Assembly: GCA_900552125.1 (NCBI GenBank)
Contig: URYK01000007.1
Coordinates: 1 to 64,000, forward strand
DNA: 64,000 bases
Direction of reading: 5' to 3'
Source: an uncultured Solobacterium sp.
Lineage (GTDB): Bacteria; Bacillota_I; Bacilli_A; Erysipelotrichales; Erysipelotrichaceae
Within the stretch, counting starts at the first letter, position 1, and the number at the start of each line of letters is the position of its first letter. This document shows positions 1 to 7,430 of this stretch, piece by piece. Both the position numbers and the translations under genes were made by a program. A model generated the notes under the pieces. It was not told the DNA's origin and did not search any database. It saw nothing but the letters and a program-made list of their open reading frames with translations.

Positions 1-73
1 TGACAGGAACATTGATTTCAAAAGAAATATATATGAAACGCCTTCAACGGCGCACGAAAAGGAGAATAAAAAT

Positions 74-325
74 ATGTTGGAATTTAAGTATGATACACAA
101 TTATTGATCGAAGGGAATAATCTAGATGAAAATAAAATAAGTGAATATTTCACAAATAATTTTAAAGGTGATTGCTTGTTGGCGGTAGGAGATGAAGAAC
201 TAATAAAAATTCATTTTCATACAAATGAGCCATGGAAAGTATTAGAGTATTGTTCAAGCATTGGAGAAATTTATGATATTGTTATTGAAGATATGGATAG
301 ACAAGCTAGAGGGCTAAAAGGATAA
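74..325 (+). CDS. Stand-alone FakA/YloV-type domain protein
   Basis: Small 83-residue protein that resembles the region following the DAK2 kinase domain in FakA/YloV (fatty acid kinase). It shows the family-like stretch GDEELIKIHFHTNEPWKVLEY at residues 39-59, followed by an IEDMDRQ ending, but no ATP-binding DAK2 domain is encoded here. ATG at 74 follows an AAAAGGAG Shine-Dalgarno. The gene lies 23 bp upstream of a Ham1-like gene and probably shares its transcript. FakA acts with a fatty-acid-binding FakB; what an isolated domain does is unknown. It could be an independent small family or the remnant of a longer gene, but the intact start site argues for an expressed protein. Confidence 0.6.
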   Translation: MLEFKYDTQLLIEGNNLDENKISEYFTNNFKGDCLLAVGDEELIKIHFHTNEPWKVLEYCSSIGEIYDIVIEDMDRQARGLKG

Positions 326-348
326 ATCGAAAAAGCGGGAGAAAGTAA

Positions 349-954
349 ATGAAATTGTTATATGGGACTACGAATAAAGCTAAAATACTTATCATGGAAA
401 AGGTTACGAAACCTTTAGGCATAAATCTTATAAGCTTAAAGGACTTAGAGTGTAAAATTCCAAATGTAGATGAAATAGGAAAAACGCCTTTAGAGAATGC
501 TCAAATCAAAGCAAGAGCTTATTATGAAGCATTTCATATACCTGTCTTCTCATGTGATAGTGGTCTATATTTTGATGAATTAGACGATGAGGAACAGCCA
601 GGAATTCATGTACGTAGAGTTCATGGAAAGGAATTGAACGATGATGAGATGATAACATACTATTCATCTTTAGCAAAGAGTCATGGCGGAAAATTAATAG
701 GGCGATATAGAAATGCAATATGTCTGATTCTTGGTGAAAATAGAATTTATTCCAGCATGGATATTTCTTTAGCTACAGAACCATTTATGTTAGTTTCTAA
801 ACCTCATCCAAAGCGTGTAGATGGCTTTCCATTAGATACTTTATCAAAAGATATAAAAACTGGGGAATATTATTATGATTTGAAAAACAAGGATGTAGCT
901 ACTTCTGCAATGGAAGAGGGATTTAAAATATTTTTTGAAGATATTCTTAAATAG
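349..954 (+). CDS. Divergent Ham1/RdgB-like nucleoside triphosphate pyrophosphatase
   Basis: 201-residue protein of the Ham1/RdgB superfamily, whose members hydrolyse non-canonical purine NTPs (ITP, dITP, XTP) to the monophosphate and pyrophosphate. The N-terminal GTTNKAK (residues 6-12), ENAQIKA (50-56) and CDSGL (69-73, with the likely catalytic Asp70) fit the family. The C-terminal half does not show the usual YDPIF and SHR substrate-binding motifs; FPLDTLSKDIKTGEYY stands there instead, so the substrate may differ. Start ATG follows a GGGAGAAAG Shine-Dalgarno. It is the last gene before a strong terminator at 1083. Superfamily membership is fairly sure, housecleaning substrate is not. Confidence 0.65.
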   Translation: MKLLYGTTNKAKILIMEKVTKPLGINLISLKDLECKIPNVDEIGKTPLENAQIKARAYYEAFHIPVFSCDSGLYFDELDDEEQPGIHVRRVHGKELNDDEMITYYSSLAKSHGGKLIGRYRNAICLILGENRIYSSMDISLATEPFMLVSKPHPKRVDGFPLDTLSKDIKTGEYYYDLKNKDVATSAMEEGFKIFFEDILK

Positions 955-1082
955 GTATAATTGAATGAAAGGTTAGGTAATTAGAGTGAAGAAATTCCAT
1001 TCAATGAGGAGAGTGGAGTGTATGGAGCAGATTGTTATCAAATTATTTCTGAAAAAGAAATTGAATGATTTTGAAATTTTGA

Positions 1083-1121
1083 CTGTATATTTCTAGTTGT
1101 TTTAGAGATATACAGCTTTTT
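1083..1121 (+). terminator. Rho-independent terminator after the Ham1-like gene
   Basis: A 12-bp stem (1083-1094 with 1104-1115, one G-T pair) with a 9-nt loop is followed by CTTTTT. A 24-codon open frame starting at ATG 1022 ends just inside it and looks accidental. Confidence 0.7.
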
Positions 1122-1319
1122 AATTGTAATTATATAATATAAAGAAATTAGATAAGAGTTAGCGTATAAGCAATGGTTAGAAGAAGGTTATTTTGGGTTC
1201 AATATTAGGTGTTGTTGTATTATGAATTAATGTAGAAATAATGATTCAGATTCATCAATTAACGACTTATGATATTAAATTTGGTGCAGATATTATTATA
1301 AGGTATTTGATTAGAAAAT
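1122..1319 (+). pseudogene. Possible decayed membrane-protein gene
   Basis: About 200 bases hold no intact frame but several protein-like fragments. One frame reads ELAYKQWLEEGYFGFN (about 1155-1202); a neighbouring frame continues as a hydrophobic GSILGVVVL, a TGA, then INVEIMIQIHQLTTYDIKFG and a TAA near 1320. The shift of frame plus internal stops suggests a decayed gene for a small membrane protein. The family was not recognised and chance cannot be excluded. Confidence 0.25.
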
Positions 1320-1358
1320 AATTAAAAAAATCGTAAACTCAATAATGAATTCACGATT
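1320..1358 (-). terminator. Terminator of the amidase-nudF unit
   Basis: On the minus strand a 13-bp stem (1346-1358 with 1329-1341, including G-T pairs) with a TTAT loop is followed by a run of seven T. It begins at the nudF stop codon. Confidence 0.7.
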
Positions 1359-1881
1359 ACAATAAATATAGATTTGCGAATTGAATGGCAATGATTGTCT
1401 TAGCATCTTGAATGGTTCCATCATTTACCATAGCCTGAGCTCTTCGAACATCAATCCATACTACTTCGATATCTTCATCTTCATCCATAGCTCGAGGATG
1501 TTCTACAGGAATTAATTTCTTTGTCCAGTATAAATAAATTTTCTCACTGCAAAAGCCTGGAGTAGAGTATAGGGTACAAAGTGTTTCTAGACGTTCTGTG
1601 GTATAGCCACTTTCTTCCTCTAATTCTCTTAGCCCACAAGTACAAGGATCTTCTCCTTTTTCCAGTTTTCCTGCAGGGACTTCTAATGTTTCTTCTTGTA
1701 CAGCATAACGGTATTGTTTGACAAGCAGTATTTTCCCATCTTTGATTGCTAGAACCCCAACACCCCCATCATGATGAATTACATCACGAGGAAATACTTG
1801 TCCATTAATTTCAACTTCATCTCTAGTCATTTGAAAGATGGCACCCTCATAAACAGACTTTGAAGATAGTTTTTTCTGCAT
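1357..1881 (-). CDS. nudF: ADP-ribose pyrophosphatase (NUDIX)
   Basis: 174-residue NUDIX hydrolase expected to split ADP-ribose into AMP and ribose 5-phosphate in the cytoplasm. The NUDIX box is complete at residues 71-93: Gly71, Glu77, Arg85-Glu86, Glu89-Glu90 and Gly92, the metal-binding signature. The flanking EVPAGKLEKGE and the YSTPGF segment about 15 residues after the box are typical of the ADP-ribose subgroup. ATG 1881 has a GAGGTGAG Shine-Dalgarno. It lies 47 bp downstream of the broken amidase gene on the same strand and shares its terminator. In Bacillus the same enzyme is also found close to a carboxypeptidase/recombinase region. The family call is secure, the substrate is inferred. 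Confidence 0.88.
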   Translation of the reverse strand: MQKKLSSKSVYEGAIFQMTRDEVEINGQVFPRDVIHHDGGVGVLAIKDGKILLVKQYRYAVQEETLEVPAGKLEKGEDPCTCGLRELEEESGYTTERLETLCTLYSTPGFCSEKIYLYWTKKLIPVEHPRAMDEDEDIEVVWIDVRRAQAMVNDGTIQDAKTIIAIQFANLYLL

Positions 1882-1928
1882 ATTGTCTCACCTCAACTAA
1901 TTATTATAGCTGAAACTCGACAAAATAG

Positions 1929-2630
1929 CTATAGATTTGCTAAGATTCCTCTCGCTATCGCATTGGCAATATTTTCCTGTCCAGTTTGGTTAGTTAGATA
2001 ACTAACATCCTGATAATCGGTAATAAAACCTAATTCCAGCAGCATAGCAGGAATAGAGTTCTTATCTATTACATATAAAGAAGATTCTTCGGTGCTTTTA
2101 ATATCACGATTTTGTGTATAGGATAGTTGCGTTAAATTTTCTTCAATAGATTCAATCATATGTAAGATTTCTTCATCTTCAAAATCTGTATAAGCTTCAA
2201 AACCTCTTGCATCATCTCCATACTGACCAGCATTTAAATGAATAGAGATGAAATAGTCAGCATTCACATCTTCCGCAATCTGTACTCTTGTGGATAAATC
2301 ATCTAAATTATCATTTGATCATATGACCTCATCACTTGTACGAGTATAAACAACCTGATAACCGGCATTGTTTAAATATTCTCCAACTAATAAGGTAATG
2401 GCTAATGTAATGTCTTTTTCCTTTGTGCCATCATAGGCTAAACTTCCGTTATCATATCCTCCATGACCGGCATCCAATACAATTACAGTACTATCATTCT
2501 GATAAGATGCTGCCTGTACATTATTTATATAATCTTTTTCTTCTAAATTTGGTGTATAGCACTTCCATAATGTAAAAATTCCAGCAAATAGTAATAAAAC
2601 GATACAGCTTAGAATCTTGATGGGTTTCAT
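1929..2630 (-). pseudogene. N-acetylmuramoyl-L-alanine amidase broken by an in-frame TGA
   Basis: Amidase_3-type cell-wall hydrolase, about 233 codons, in a single frame interrupted at codon 104 by TGA (plus-strand bases 2319-2321). The first part has an N-terminal membrane anchor (residues about 5-20), then DAGHGGYDNGS with the first zinc His, and ends TRTSDEVI. After the stop the same frame continues SNDNLDDLSTRVQIAEDVNA and then FISIHLNA (second zinc His) and LLELGFITDYQD with the catalytic Glu. Both halves are intact, so only one base separates this from a full gene; TGG (Trp) is the simplest ancestral codon. Start ATG 2630 follows GAGGAAA. Either a recent nonsense mutation, a sequence error, or readthrough. 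Confidence 0.8.
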
Positions 2631-2715
2631 GTAATCATTTCCTCGTCTTTTTTCATAAACAGTATCCAATAATTTCACGATGATAATTTGATTGTTATGT
2701 GTAGATTTTATGAAC

Positions 2716-2729
2716 TTGCTTATAAGCAA
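2716..2729. repeat. 14-bp perfect palindrome upstream of spoVAC
   Basis: TTGCTTATAAGCAA is its own reverse complement and overlaps the -35 side of the proposed spoVA promoter, in the divergent region shared with the broken amidase gene. It could be an operator; no T-run follows, so it is unlikely to be a terminator. Confidence 0.5.
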
Positions 2730-2748
2730 AAATTATTGGAGCATACTA
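2720..2748 (+). promoter_or_regulatory. Possible sigma-G promoter of the spoVA operon
   Basis: CATACTA at 2742-2748 matches the forespore sigma-G -10 pattern CATNNTA, with TTATA 17 bp upstream as a partial -35. The spoVA operon is a known sigma-G target in Bacillus. The leader to ATG 2769 would be short. Confidence 0.4.
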
Positions 2749-2768
2749 TCTCAAGAAGGAGTGATGAT

Positions 2769-3209
2769 ATGAATAAGAAATTAATACAGGATACTGCCAA
2801 AAAACATGGTCCGAAAAATCATAAACTACGTAATGCTATATCAGCATTTGTAAGTGGCGGAACTCTTGCGGCAGTAATGCAGCTGTATATGACAGGTTGT
2901 ATGTATTTGTTTGATTTAGATAAAGAAAGTGCTGTATCAGTTAGTGTAGTAAGTGTAATTTTATTAACTGCATTATTAACTGGCTTAGGGGTATATGACA
3001 AGATTGCCCAGTTTTGTGGAGCAGGATTATTTGTTCCAATTAGCGGGTTTGCGAATAGCCTTACTTCTTGTGCGATGGAAGGTCGTTTTGAAGGGCCTAT
3101 TTATGGTATTGGCAGTAATATGTTTAAATTAGCAGGTTCAGTGTTAACGTATGGAATTACTTCGGCATTTGTGTTTGGTACGTTACGATATCTGTTCTTT
3201 GGTGGTTAA
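2769..3209 (+). CDS. spoVAC: Stage V sporulation protein AC
   Basis: 146-residue integral membrane protein of the SpoVA channel, which moves dipicolinic acid across the inner forespore membrane during sporulation and germination; SpoVAC itself is the mechanosensitive component in Bacillus. Hydrophobic segments lie at about residues 30-50, 58-78, 84-100 and 120-143, with the family's GLGVYDKIAQFCGAGLFVPI and the SCAMEG segment. ATG 2769 is chosen because it follows AAGGAGTGATGAT, whereas the upstream in-frame ATG lacks a Shine-Dalgarno. It heads a four-gene operon with spoVAD one base downstream. SpoVAA and SpoVAB are not present next to it, which is common outside Bacillus. Confidence 0.93.
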   Translation: MNKKLIQDTAKKHGPKNHKLRNAISAFVSGGTLAAVMQLYMTGCMYLFDLDKESAVSVSVVSVILLTALLTGLGVYDKIAQFCGAGLFVPISGFANSLTSCAMEGRFEGPIYGIGSNMFKLAGSVLTYGITSAFVFGTLRYLFFGG

Positions 3210-3210
3210 T

Positions 3211-4209
3211 ATGAAAACGATAAAATTTCAGAATGTATATGTGCAATCAAGAGGAACTGCTGTAGGACCTACAGAAAAAAAAGGTCCTTTAAAGGATTAT
3301 TATGACTCATATTATGATGATTTATATTGCGGTGAGGATAGTTTTGAAAAAGCAGAGAGGGTATTGGTAAAAGACGCGATTGATCATACGCTTCGTAAAG
3401 GGAATCAGACAATTAATGATATTGATATAATGATCGGCGGAGATTTAATAAATCAGCTGACCAGTTCCCATTATGCTGTAAAAGATTTAGGTATACCTTT
3501 TATTGGAGTTTATGGAGCATGTTCAACATCTTCTCTTGCGATAGGACTTGCTTCCATATGGGTGAATCAATCCTTAGCAAAACAGGCATTAGCATTTACG
3601 TGTTCTCATGTTGCTACTGCAGAACGTCAGTTTCGATTTCCTAATGAGTATGGAATTCAAAAAAAACCAACAACAACTACTACGGTTACAGGTGCTGGAG
3701 CTGTTTTGTTATCAAATAAGAAAACTAAAATTAAAGTTTCTTCCTTTACTCCAGGAAGAATTGTAGATTGGGGACATAAAGATGCTAATGATATGGGATT
3801 AGCTATGGCTCCTGCAGCTTTTGATACTATTCAGCAGCATTTACAGGATATGAAACGTGAAGTCAAAGATTATGATCTTATTGTAACTGGAGATTTATCA
3901 AAAATTGGCTATGCGTTTTTAAAAGATTTAATGACACAAAAACAGATGGAAGTAGATCAGCAGTTACAGGATTGTGGTTTAATGATTTATGATATAGAAA
4001 ATCAGGATGTATTTTGTGGAGGAAGTGGATGTGGCTGCAGTATGTGCGTATCAATGACTTCTTTATTAGAGAAAATAGAAAGTGGTGAATGTAATCGTAT
4101 CATGGTAGTCGCAACAGGAGCGTTATTATCCCCGGTATCTGTTGCACAGAAAGGAACAATTCCATGTATCGCGCATGCAATCGTTTATGAAAGGAGTGAT
4201 GAGCAATGA
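3211..4209 (+). CDS. spoVAD: Stage V sporulation protein AD
   Basis: 332-residue soluble component of the SpoVA apparatus with a thiolase/ketosynthase-like fold that binds dipicolinic acid. Family features seen are [15 protein letters not shown] near the start, the [10 protein letters not shown] segment (Cys in the thiolase-type position), the [10 protein letters not shown] segment and [10 protein letters not shown] near the C-terminus. ATG 3211 directly follows the spoVAC stop. The last codons overlap the start of spoVAE by 4 bases, so translation is probably coupled. Length agrees with the Bacillus protein (about 338). No anomalies were seen. Confidence 0.94.
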   Translation: MKTIKFQNVYVQSRGTAVGPTEKKGPLKDYYDSYYDDLYCGEDSFEKAERVLVKDAIDHTLRKGNQTINDIDIMIGGDLINQLTSSHYAVKDLGIPFIGVYGACSTSSLAIGLASIWVNQSLAKQALAFTCSHVATAERQFRFPNEYGIQKKPTTTTTVTGAGAVLLSNKKTKIKVSSFTPGRIVDWGHKDANDMGLAMAPAAFDTIQQHLQDMKREVKDYDLIVTGDLSKIGYAFLKDLMTQKQMEVDQQLQDCGLMIYDIENQDVFCGGSGCGCSMCVSMTSLLEKIESGECNRIMVVATGALLSPVSVAQKGTIPCIAHAIVYERSDEQ

Positions 4210-4556
4210 TGGTATTATCTGCATTTTTTGTATGTGGCACCATATGTTTAGTTGGACAGCTTATTTATGATAATACAAAACTTACGGCTGGACATATTAC
4301 ATCGATCTTTGTTGTAGTAGGTGCTGCTCTTGATACATTTGGATGGTATGATCGTTTGATTGAATTTGCGGGTATGGGGGCGTCACTTCCTATCACTAGT
4401 TTTGGGCATTCCCTGATTCACGGGGCAATCGCAAAAGCACAAAGTGATGGATTGATTGGTATATTACTAGGAATGTTTGATTTAACAGCAGCTGGTATTA
4501 CAAGCGGTATTCTCTTTGCCTTTTTAGCGGCTCTCATCTTTCGCCCAAAAGATTAA
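4206..4556 (+). CDS. spoVAE: Stage V sporulation protein AE (SpoVAEB type)
   Basis: 116-residue membrane protein homologous to SpoVAC, part of the forespore dipicolinic acid channel. It has about three to four hydrophobic segments and the shared [24 protein letters not shown] region (positions about 46-69), parallel to the SpoVAC GVYDKIAQFCGAG region. ATG 4206 follows AAGGAGTGATGAGCA inside the end of spoVAD; a second ATG follows directly at 4209. The stop shares one base with the spoVAF start. Only the membrane half (EB) is present; no separate EA gene is seen. Confidence 0.92.
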   Translation: MMVLSAFFVCGTICLVGQLIYDNTKLTAGHITSIFVVVGAALDTFGWYDRLIEFAGMGASLPITSFGHSLIHGAIAKAQSDGLIGILLGMFDLTAAGITSGILFAFLAALIFRPKD

Positions 4557-5914
4557 TGAAAAAACTTCAGGATCGTTTTATAGAGGTACAAAATCAGTTA
4601 TCGTCTTCATTTGATATTGTATATCGTCATATCCACATACAAGATAAGGAAGTCTGGTTAATATTTTTGTCCTCTTTAACGGATAGTAAACTAATATCTT
4701 CTGTAGTAGAAGGGTTTGTCATAACCGCTGGCAATCATCTACAAACAACATTCTATCCAGGTGCCGTTGATGAAGTAGAAAAGCTAGATAAGGCTATTAC
4801 ACAGATGTTAAGCGGACAATGTCTAGTTTTATTAGAAGATAGTGATGTTTATTATTGTGTAGAAACAAGATATTATCCCTCTCGTTCTACAGCAGAACCG
4901 AATGTCGAAAAGAGTGTGCGTGGAGCTCATGATGGCTTTGTGGAGAATATTATCTTAAATGTAGGTTTAATTCGAAGGCGAATACGTAACCCTGATTTAG
5001 TTGTGTCTATGAGTAAGAATCAGGCAAAAACAAGAACGGATATTGTTTCTCTATATATTGATGGATTGTTAGATCAAGATATCATAACTGATTTTGAACA
5101 GCGTATGAAACAATTAAATGAAAGTGAAATTTTGAGTGAACGAAATCTAGTTGAAATGTTATACGGGAAAACCTGGAATCCATATCCTCATGTACGCTAT
5201 TGTGAACGTCCTGATATATGTGCAATTCATATCTTACAGGGGTATATGATTATTCTAGTGGATAATTCACCAACAGCGATTATTCTTCCTACTACTTTTT
5301 TTGAACAGACAAAACAGATTGAAGAATATACACAGACAACAATCGTTGCGGTATTTACAAGGCTGCTGCGATTTATGGGGATATTATTTTCATTATATTT
5401 ATTGCCATTATGGATCGGATTAGTGATTGATCAGAATCCGACTTTGTTAGCTTTGCCTTTACATAATGTCAATGTGTATGAATTTGGTTTTCAAGTTATT
5501 ATTGCGGATATAATCGTCGAATGGATAAGGCAGTCATTAATTCATACGCCAACCATACTTTCTAGTATAATGAGCTTTGTGGCAGTATTCTTATTGGGGG
5601 ATATTGCAATTCAGATTGGAGCTTATACTGAAGAAGTTCTGATTATGGTAGCTTTAGTGAATATAGGTAATTTATTAACACCAAGTTATGAATTATCTTT
5701 AGCGAATAAAATATTCCGTATGATCATGGAATGCTTTGCGCTTGCATTTGGAGTAAGCGGCTTCTGTATTGGTCTGTTTCTTCATATTATTGTATTATTA
5801 TCGACGAAAACAATTAAATATCCATATTTATATCCTATCATTCCATTTTCCTATAAGGAATGTAAACGTATCCTTTTGGGGCAATCGCGTTATGATAAGA
5901 AGAAAAAAGTATAA
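4556..5914 (+). CDS. spoVAF: Stage V sporulation protein AF (GerA family)
   Basis: 452-residue protein of the GerA germinant-receptor A-subunit family, which in Bacillus works with the SpoVA channel in germination. The N-terminal 250 residues are soluble, with ETRYYPSRSTAEPNVEKSVRG (about 102-122) and DGFVENI typical of GerA family proteins; from about residue 265 several hydrophobic segments form the membrane half, including the conserved GNLLTPSYELSLANK. It overlaps spoVAE by one base (TAATG) and ends the operon before a perfect 10-bp terminator. Slightly shorter than the Bacillus protein (about 490). Confidence 0.92.
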   Translation: MKKLQDRFIEVQNQLSSSFDIVYRHIHIQDKEVWLIFLSSLTDSKLISSVVEGFVITAGNHLQTTFYPGAVDEVEKLDKAITQMLSGQCLVLLEDSDVYYCVETRYYPSRSTAEPNVEKSVRGAHDGFVENIILNVGLIRRRIRNPDLVVSMSKNQAKTRTDIVSLYIDGLLDQDIITDFEQRMKQLNESEILSERNLVEMLYGKTWNPYPHVRYCERPDICAIHILQGYMIILVDNSPTAIILPTTFFEQTKQIEEYTQTTIVAVFTRLLRFMGILFSLYLLPLWIGLVIDQNPTLLALPLHNVNVYEFGFQVIIADIIVEWIRQSLIHTPTILSSIMSFVAVFLLGDIAIQIGAYTEEVLIMVALVNIGNLLTPSYELSLANKIFRMIMECFALAFGVSGFCIGLFLHIIVLLSTKTIKYPYLYPIIPFSYKECKRILLGQSRYDKKKKV

Positions 5915-5926
5915 TGAATTTATTAA

Positions 5927-5960
5927 GCATGAAATTAATCTACAATTTCATGCATTTTTT
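5927..5960 (+). terminator. Terminator of the spoVA operon
   Basis: A perfect 10-bp stem (5927-5936 with 5944-5953) with a 7-nt loop is followed by a T-rich stretch. Confidence 0.8.
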
Positions 5961-6011
5961 TGTTATAATTAAATAATGAGTGTACATTTCTTAATGTATG
6001 TGATATAGGAA

Positions 6012-6040
6012 AGGAGAGAAGTCGGTTTTCGGCGCTTTCA
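6012..6040 (+). promoter_or_regulatory. scpA ribosome binding site with hairpin before the start codon
   Basis: AGGAG at 6012-6016 is 24 nt from ATG 6041, too far for normal spacing. Bases 6021-6033 fold into GTCGG-TTT-TCGGC, which would bring the two to about 11 nt. No ATG, GTG or TTG lies in frame upstream that could serve as an earlier start, and the protein start aligns with ScpA proteins. Confidence 0.5.
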
Positions 6041-6775
6041 ATGGCATTTACAGTGACAATCGAACAATTTGAAGGACCATTAGATTTGATGCTGCATCTA
6101 ATCAAAGACAATAAGCTCGATTTATTTGAATTGGATATGGATGTTTTAACAGATCAATACCTGCAATATTTGAATGCCATGGAATCCATGCATTTAGAAG
6201 TGGCAAGTGAATACTTAGCTGAATTAGCAGGTTTGATTGAATATAAAAGCAAGAAGCTCCTTCCTCGTGAAAAAGTTGTGATTGAAGAGGAATACGAGGA
6301 AGATCAAAGAGAAAAGCTCGTAAAAAGACTTTTAGAATATCAGCGGTATAAAGAAGTAAGTCAGGAATTTGAGAAAAAATATGAGGAACGTCAGCTGCTG
6401 ATGAGTAAACCTATAAGTGAAGAAACTCAAAAATGGATACATACAACAATAGAGGAGGATTTTGTGGGAAATCCTTATGATTTGATTAAGGCAATGAATC
6501 GTGTTTTGCGGCGTGCATCACTTACACATCCGCAAAAAGCCAATATCACTGTAAAAGAATTATCTTTAGACGAACGTATCTTGCAGATAAGAAAACGATT
6601 AGTAAATTGGGGTGGTAAAATGAGTTTTGAAAAGTTATGTGATGATTGTGATAGTTTACATATGATCATTGTGACTTTCTTATCCGTTCTAGATTTGATC
6701 AAGCATAAAGAACTTATGTTTTTTGTAGATGAAGATGAAGAGATATGGATATTGCGAGGTGAAAGTTATGCATGA
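6041..6775 (+). CDS. scpA: Segregation and condensation protein A
   Basis: 244-residue kleisin subunit that joins SMC and ScpB in the chromosome condensation complex. The N-terminal FEGPLDLMLHLIKDNKLDLFE (residues 10-30) is the kleisin helix that contacts the SMC head-neck; EVASEYLAELAGLIEYKSKKLLP (53-75) follows, then a charged central region and a C-terminal winged helix. ATG 6041 is the only possible start and matches the start of known ScpA proteins, although its Shine-Dalgarno is distant and separated by a hairpin. It overlaps scpB by 8 bases. The pairing with scpB, dacF, spmAB and rluB is the usual Bacillota order. Confidence 0.95.
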   Translation: MAFTVTIEQFEGPLDLMLHLIKDNKLDLFELDMDVLTDQYLQYLNAMESMHLEVASEYLAELAGLIEYKSKKLLPREKVVIEEEYEEDQREKLVKRLLEYQRYKEVSQEFEKKYEERQLLMSKPISEETQKWIHTTIEEDFVGNPYDLIKAMNRVLRRASLTHPQKANITVKELSLDERILQIRKRLVNWGGKMSFEKLCDDCDSLHMIIVTFLSVLDLIKHKELMFFVDEDEEIWILRGESYA

Positions 6776-7313
6776 GAAAGAGAAACCAATCCTTGAAGGA
6801 TTGTTGTTTTTGAGTGGAGATGAAGGTTTGACGCTAACACAATTGAAAAGTTGTGGCCTTGATATGAAAAATGAAGATATCGAACTTGTATTAGATGAAA
6901 TGATGCAGGACTATCTACAGGATCATCATGGAATCGAACTTGTATGCTTTGGTGGTGTTTATAAGTTTGTATCAAAAGAAATTATTCATCCCTATGCACA
7001 AAAGCTATTTAGCTCGACAAAAGTGGCTATACTTTCTAATGCGGCAATGGAAACTTTAGCCATTATCGCTTATAAACAGCCAATCACGCGTGTTGAGATT
7101 GAAGAAATACGTGGTGTTAGCTGTGATATGATGGTTCGTAAGCTTTTGGCACGGAACTTAATCAAAGAATGCGGAAGAAGTGATGCGCCAGGAAGACCAT
7201 TTCTGTATGAAGTTACTGAAGAATTTATGGATACATTTAAATTAGAAAGTCTAAAAGAACTTCCAGAACTTCCGGAATTTAAAGAACAGGAAGAGGAGCT
7301 ATTTGAGGAATAG
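6768..7313 (+). CDS. scpB: Segregation and condensation protein B
   Basis: 181-residue winged-helix protein that dimerises and binds the ScpA linker in the SMC-ScpAB complex. The family core is present: ILEGLLFLSGDEGLT at the start, LETLAIIAYKQPITRVEIEEIRG-like residues at about 95-118 (here METLAIIAYKQPITR), VRKLLARNLIKECGR and the PGRPFLYEVTEEFMDTF segment. ATG 6768 is preferred to the upstream in-frame ATGs because it has a GAGGTGAAAG Shine-Dalgarno and overlaps the scpA end. The C-terminus is acidic. A weak T-run follows the stop. Confidence 0.95.
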   Translation: MHEKEKPILEGLLFLSGDEGLTLTQLKSCGLDMKNEDIELVLDEMMQDYLQDHHGIELVCFGGVYKFVSKEIIHPYAQKLFSSTKVAILSNAAMETLAIIAYKQPITRVEIEEIRGVSCDMMVRKLLARNLIKECGRSDAPGRPFLYEVTEEFMDTFKLESLKELPELPEFKEQEEELFEE

Positions 7314-7324
7314 TTCTTTTTTTG

Positions 7325-7392
7325 TGTGGAAAAACATCAATATTACGGTGGAAAACTACTGATTTTTCCATAATTTGGTAAACTTTTCCACA
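7325..7392. repeat. Four DnaA-box-like 9-mers in mirrored arrangement
   Basis: TTTTCCACA-type sites occur at 7325-7333 and 7347-7355 (minus strand) and at 7364-7372 and 7384-7392 (plus strand). The outer two match TTWTNCACA exactly; the inner two differ at one base. Start-to-start spacing is 17 to 22 bp and the pairs face outward in mirror symmetry. Could be a DnaA-binding cluster or operator for another regulator. Confidence 0.4.
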
Positions 7393-7430
7393 AATATTTA
7401 CGAAATGGAGTTTGTAGATTAAACTATAAG

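Noticed and set aside
1022..1096. 24-codon open frame starting MEQIVIK after the Ham1-like gene
   Set aside because: It runs into the terminator stem and has no Shine-Dalgarno of note; too short to support.
2319..2321. Idea that TGA encodes Trp in this genome, as in Mollicutes
   Set aside because: TGA ends clear genes here (scpA at 6773-6775, recO at 28224-28226, trmK at 33592-33594) and Trp is written TGG throughout.
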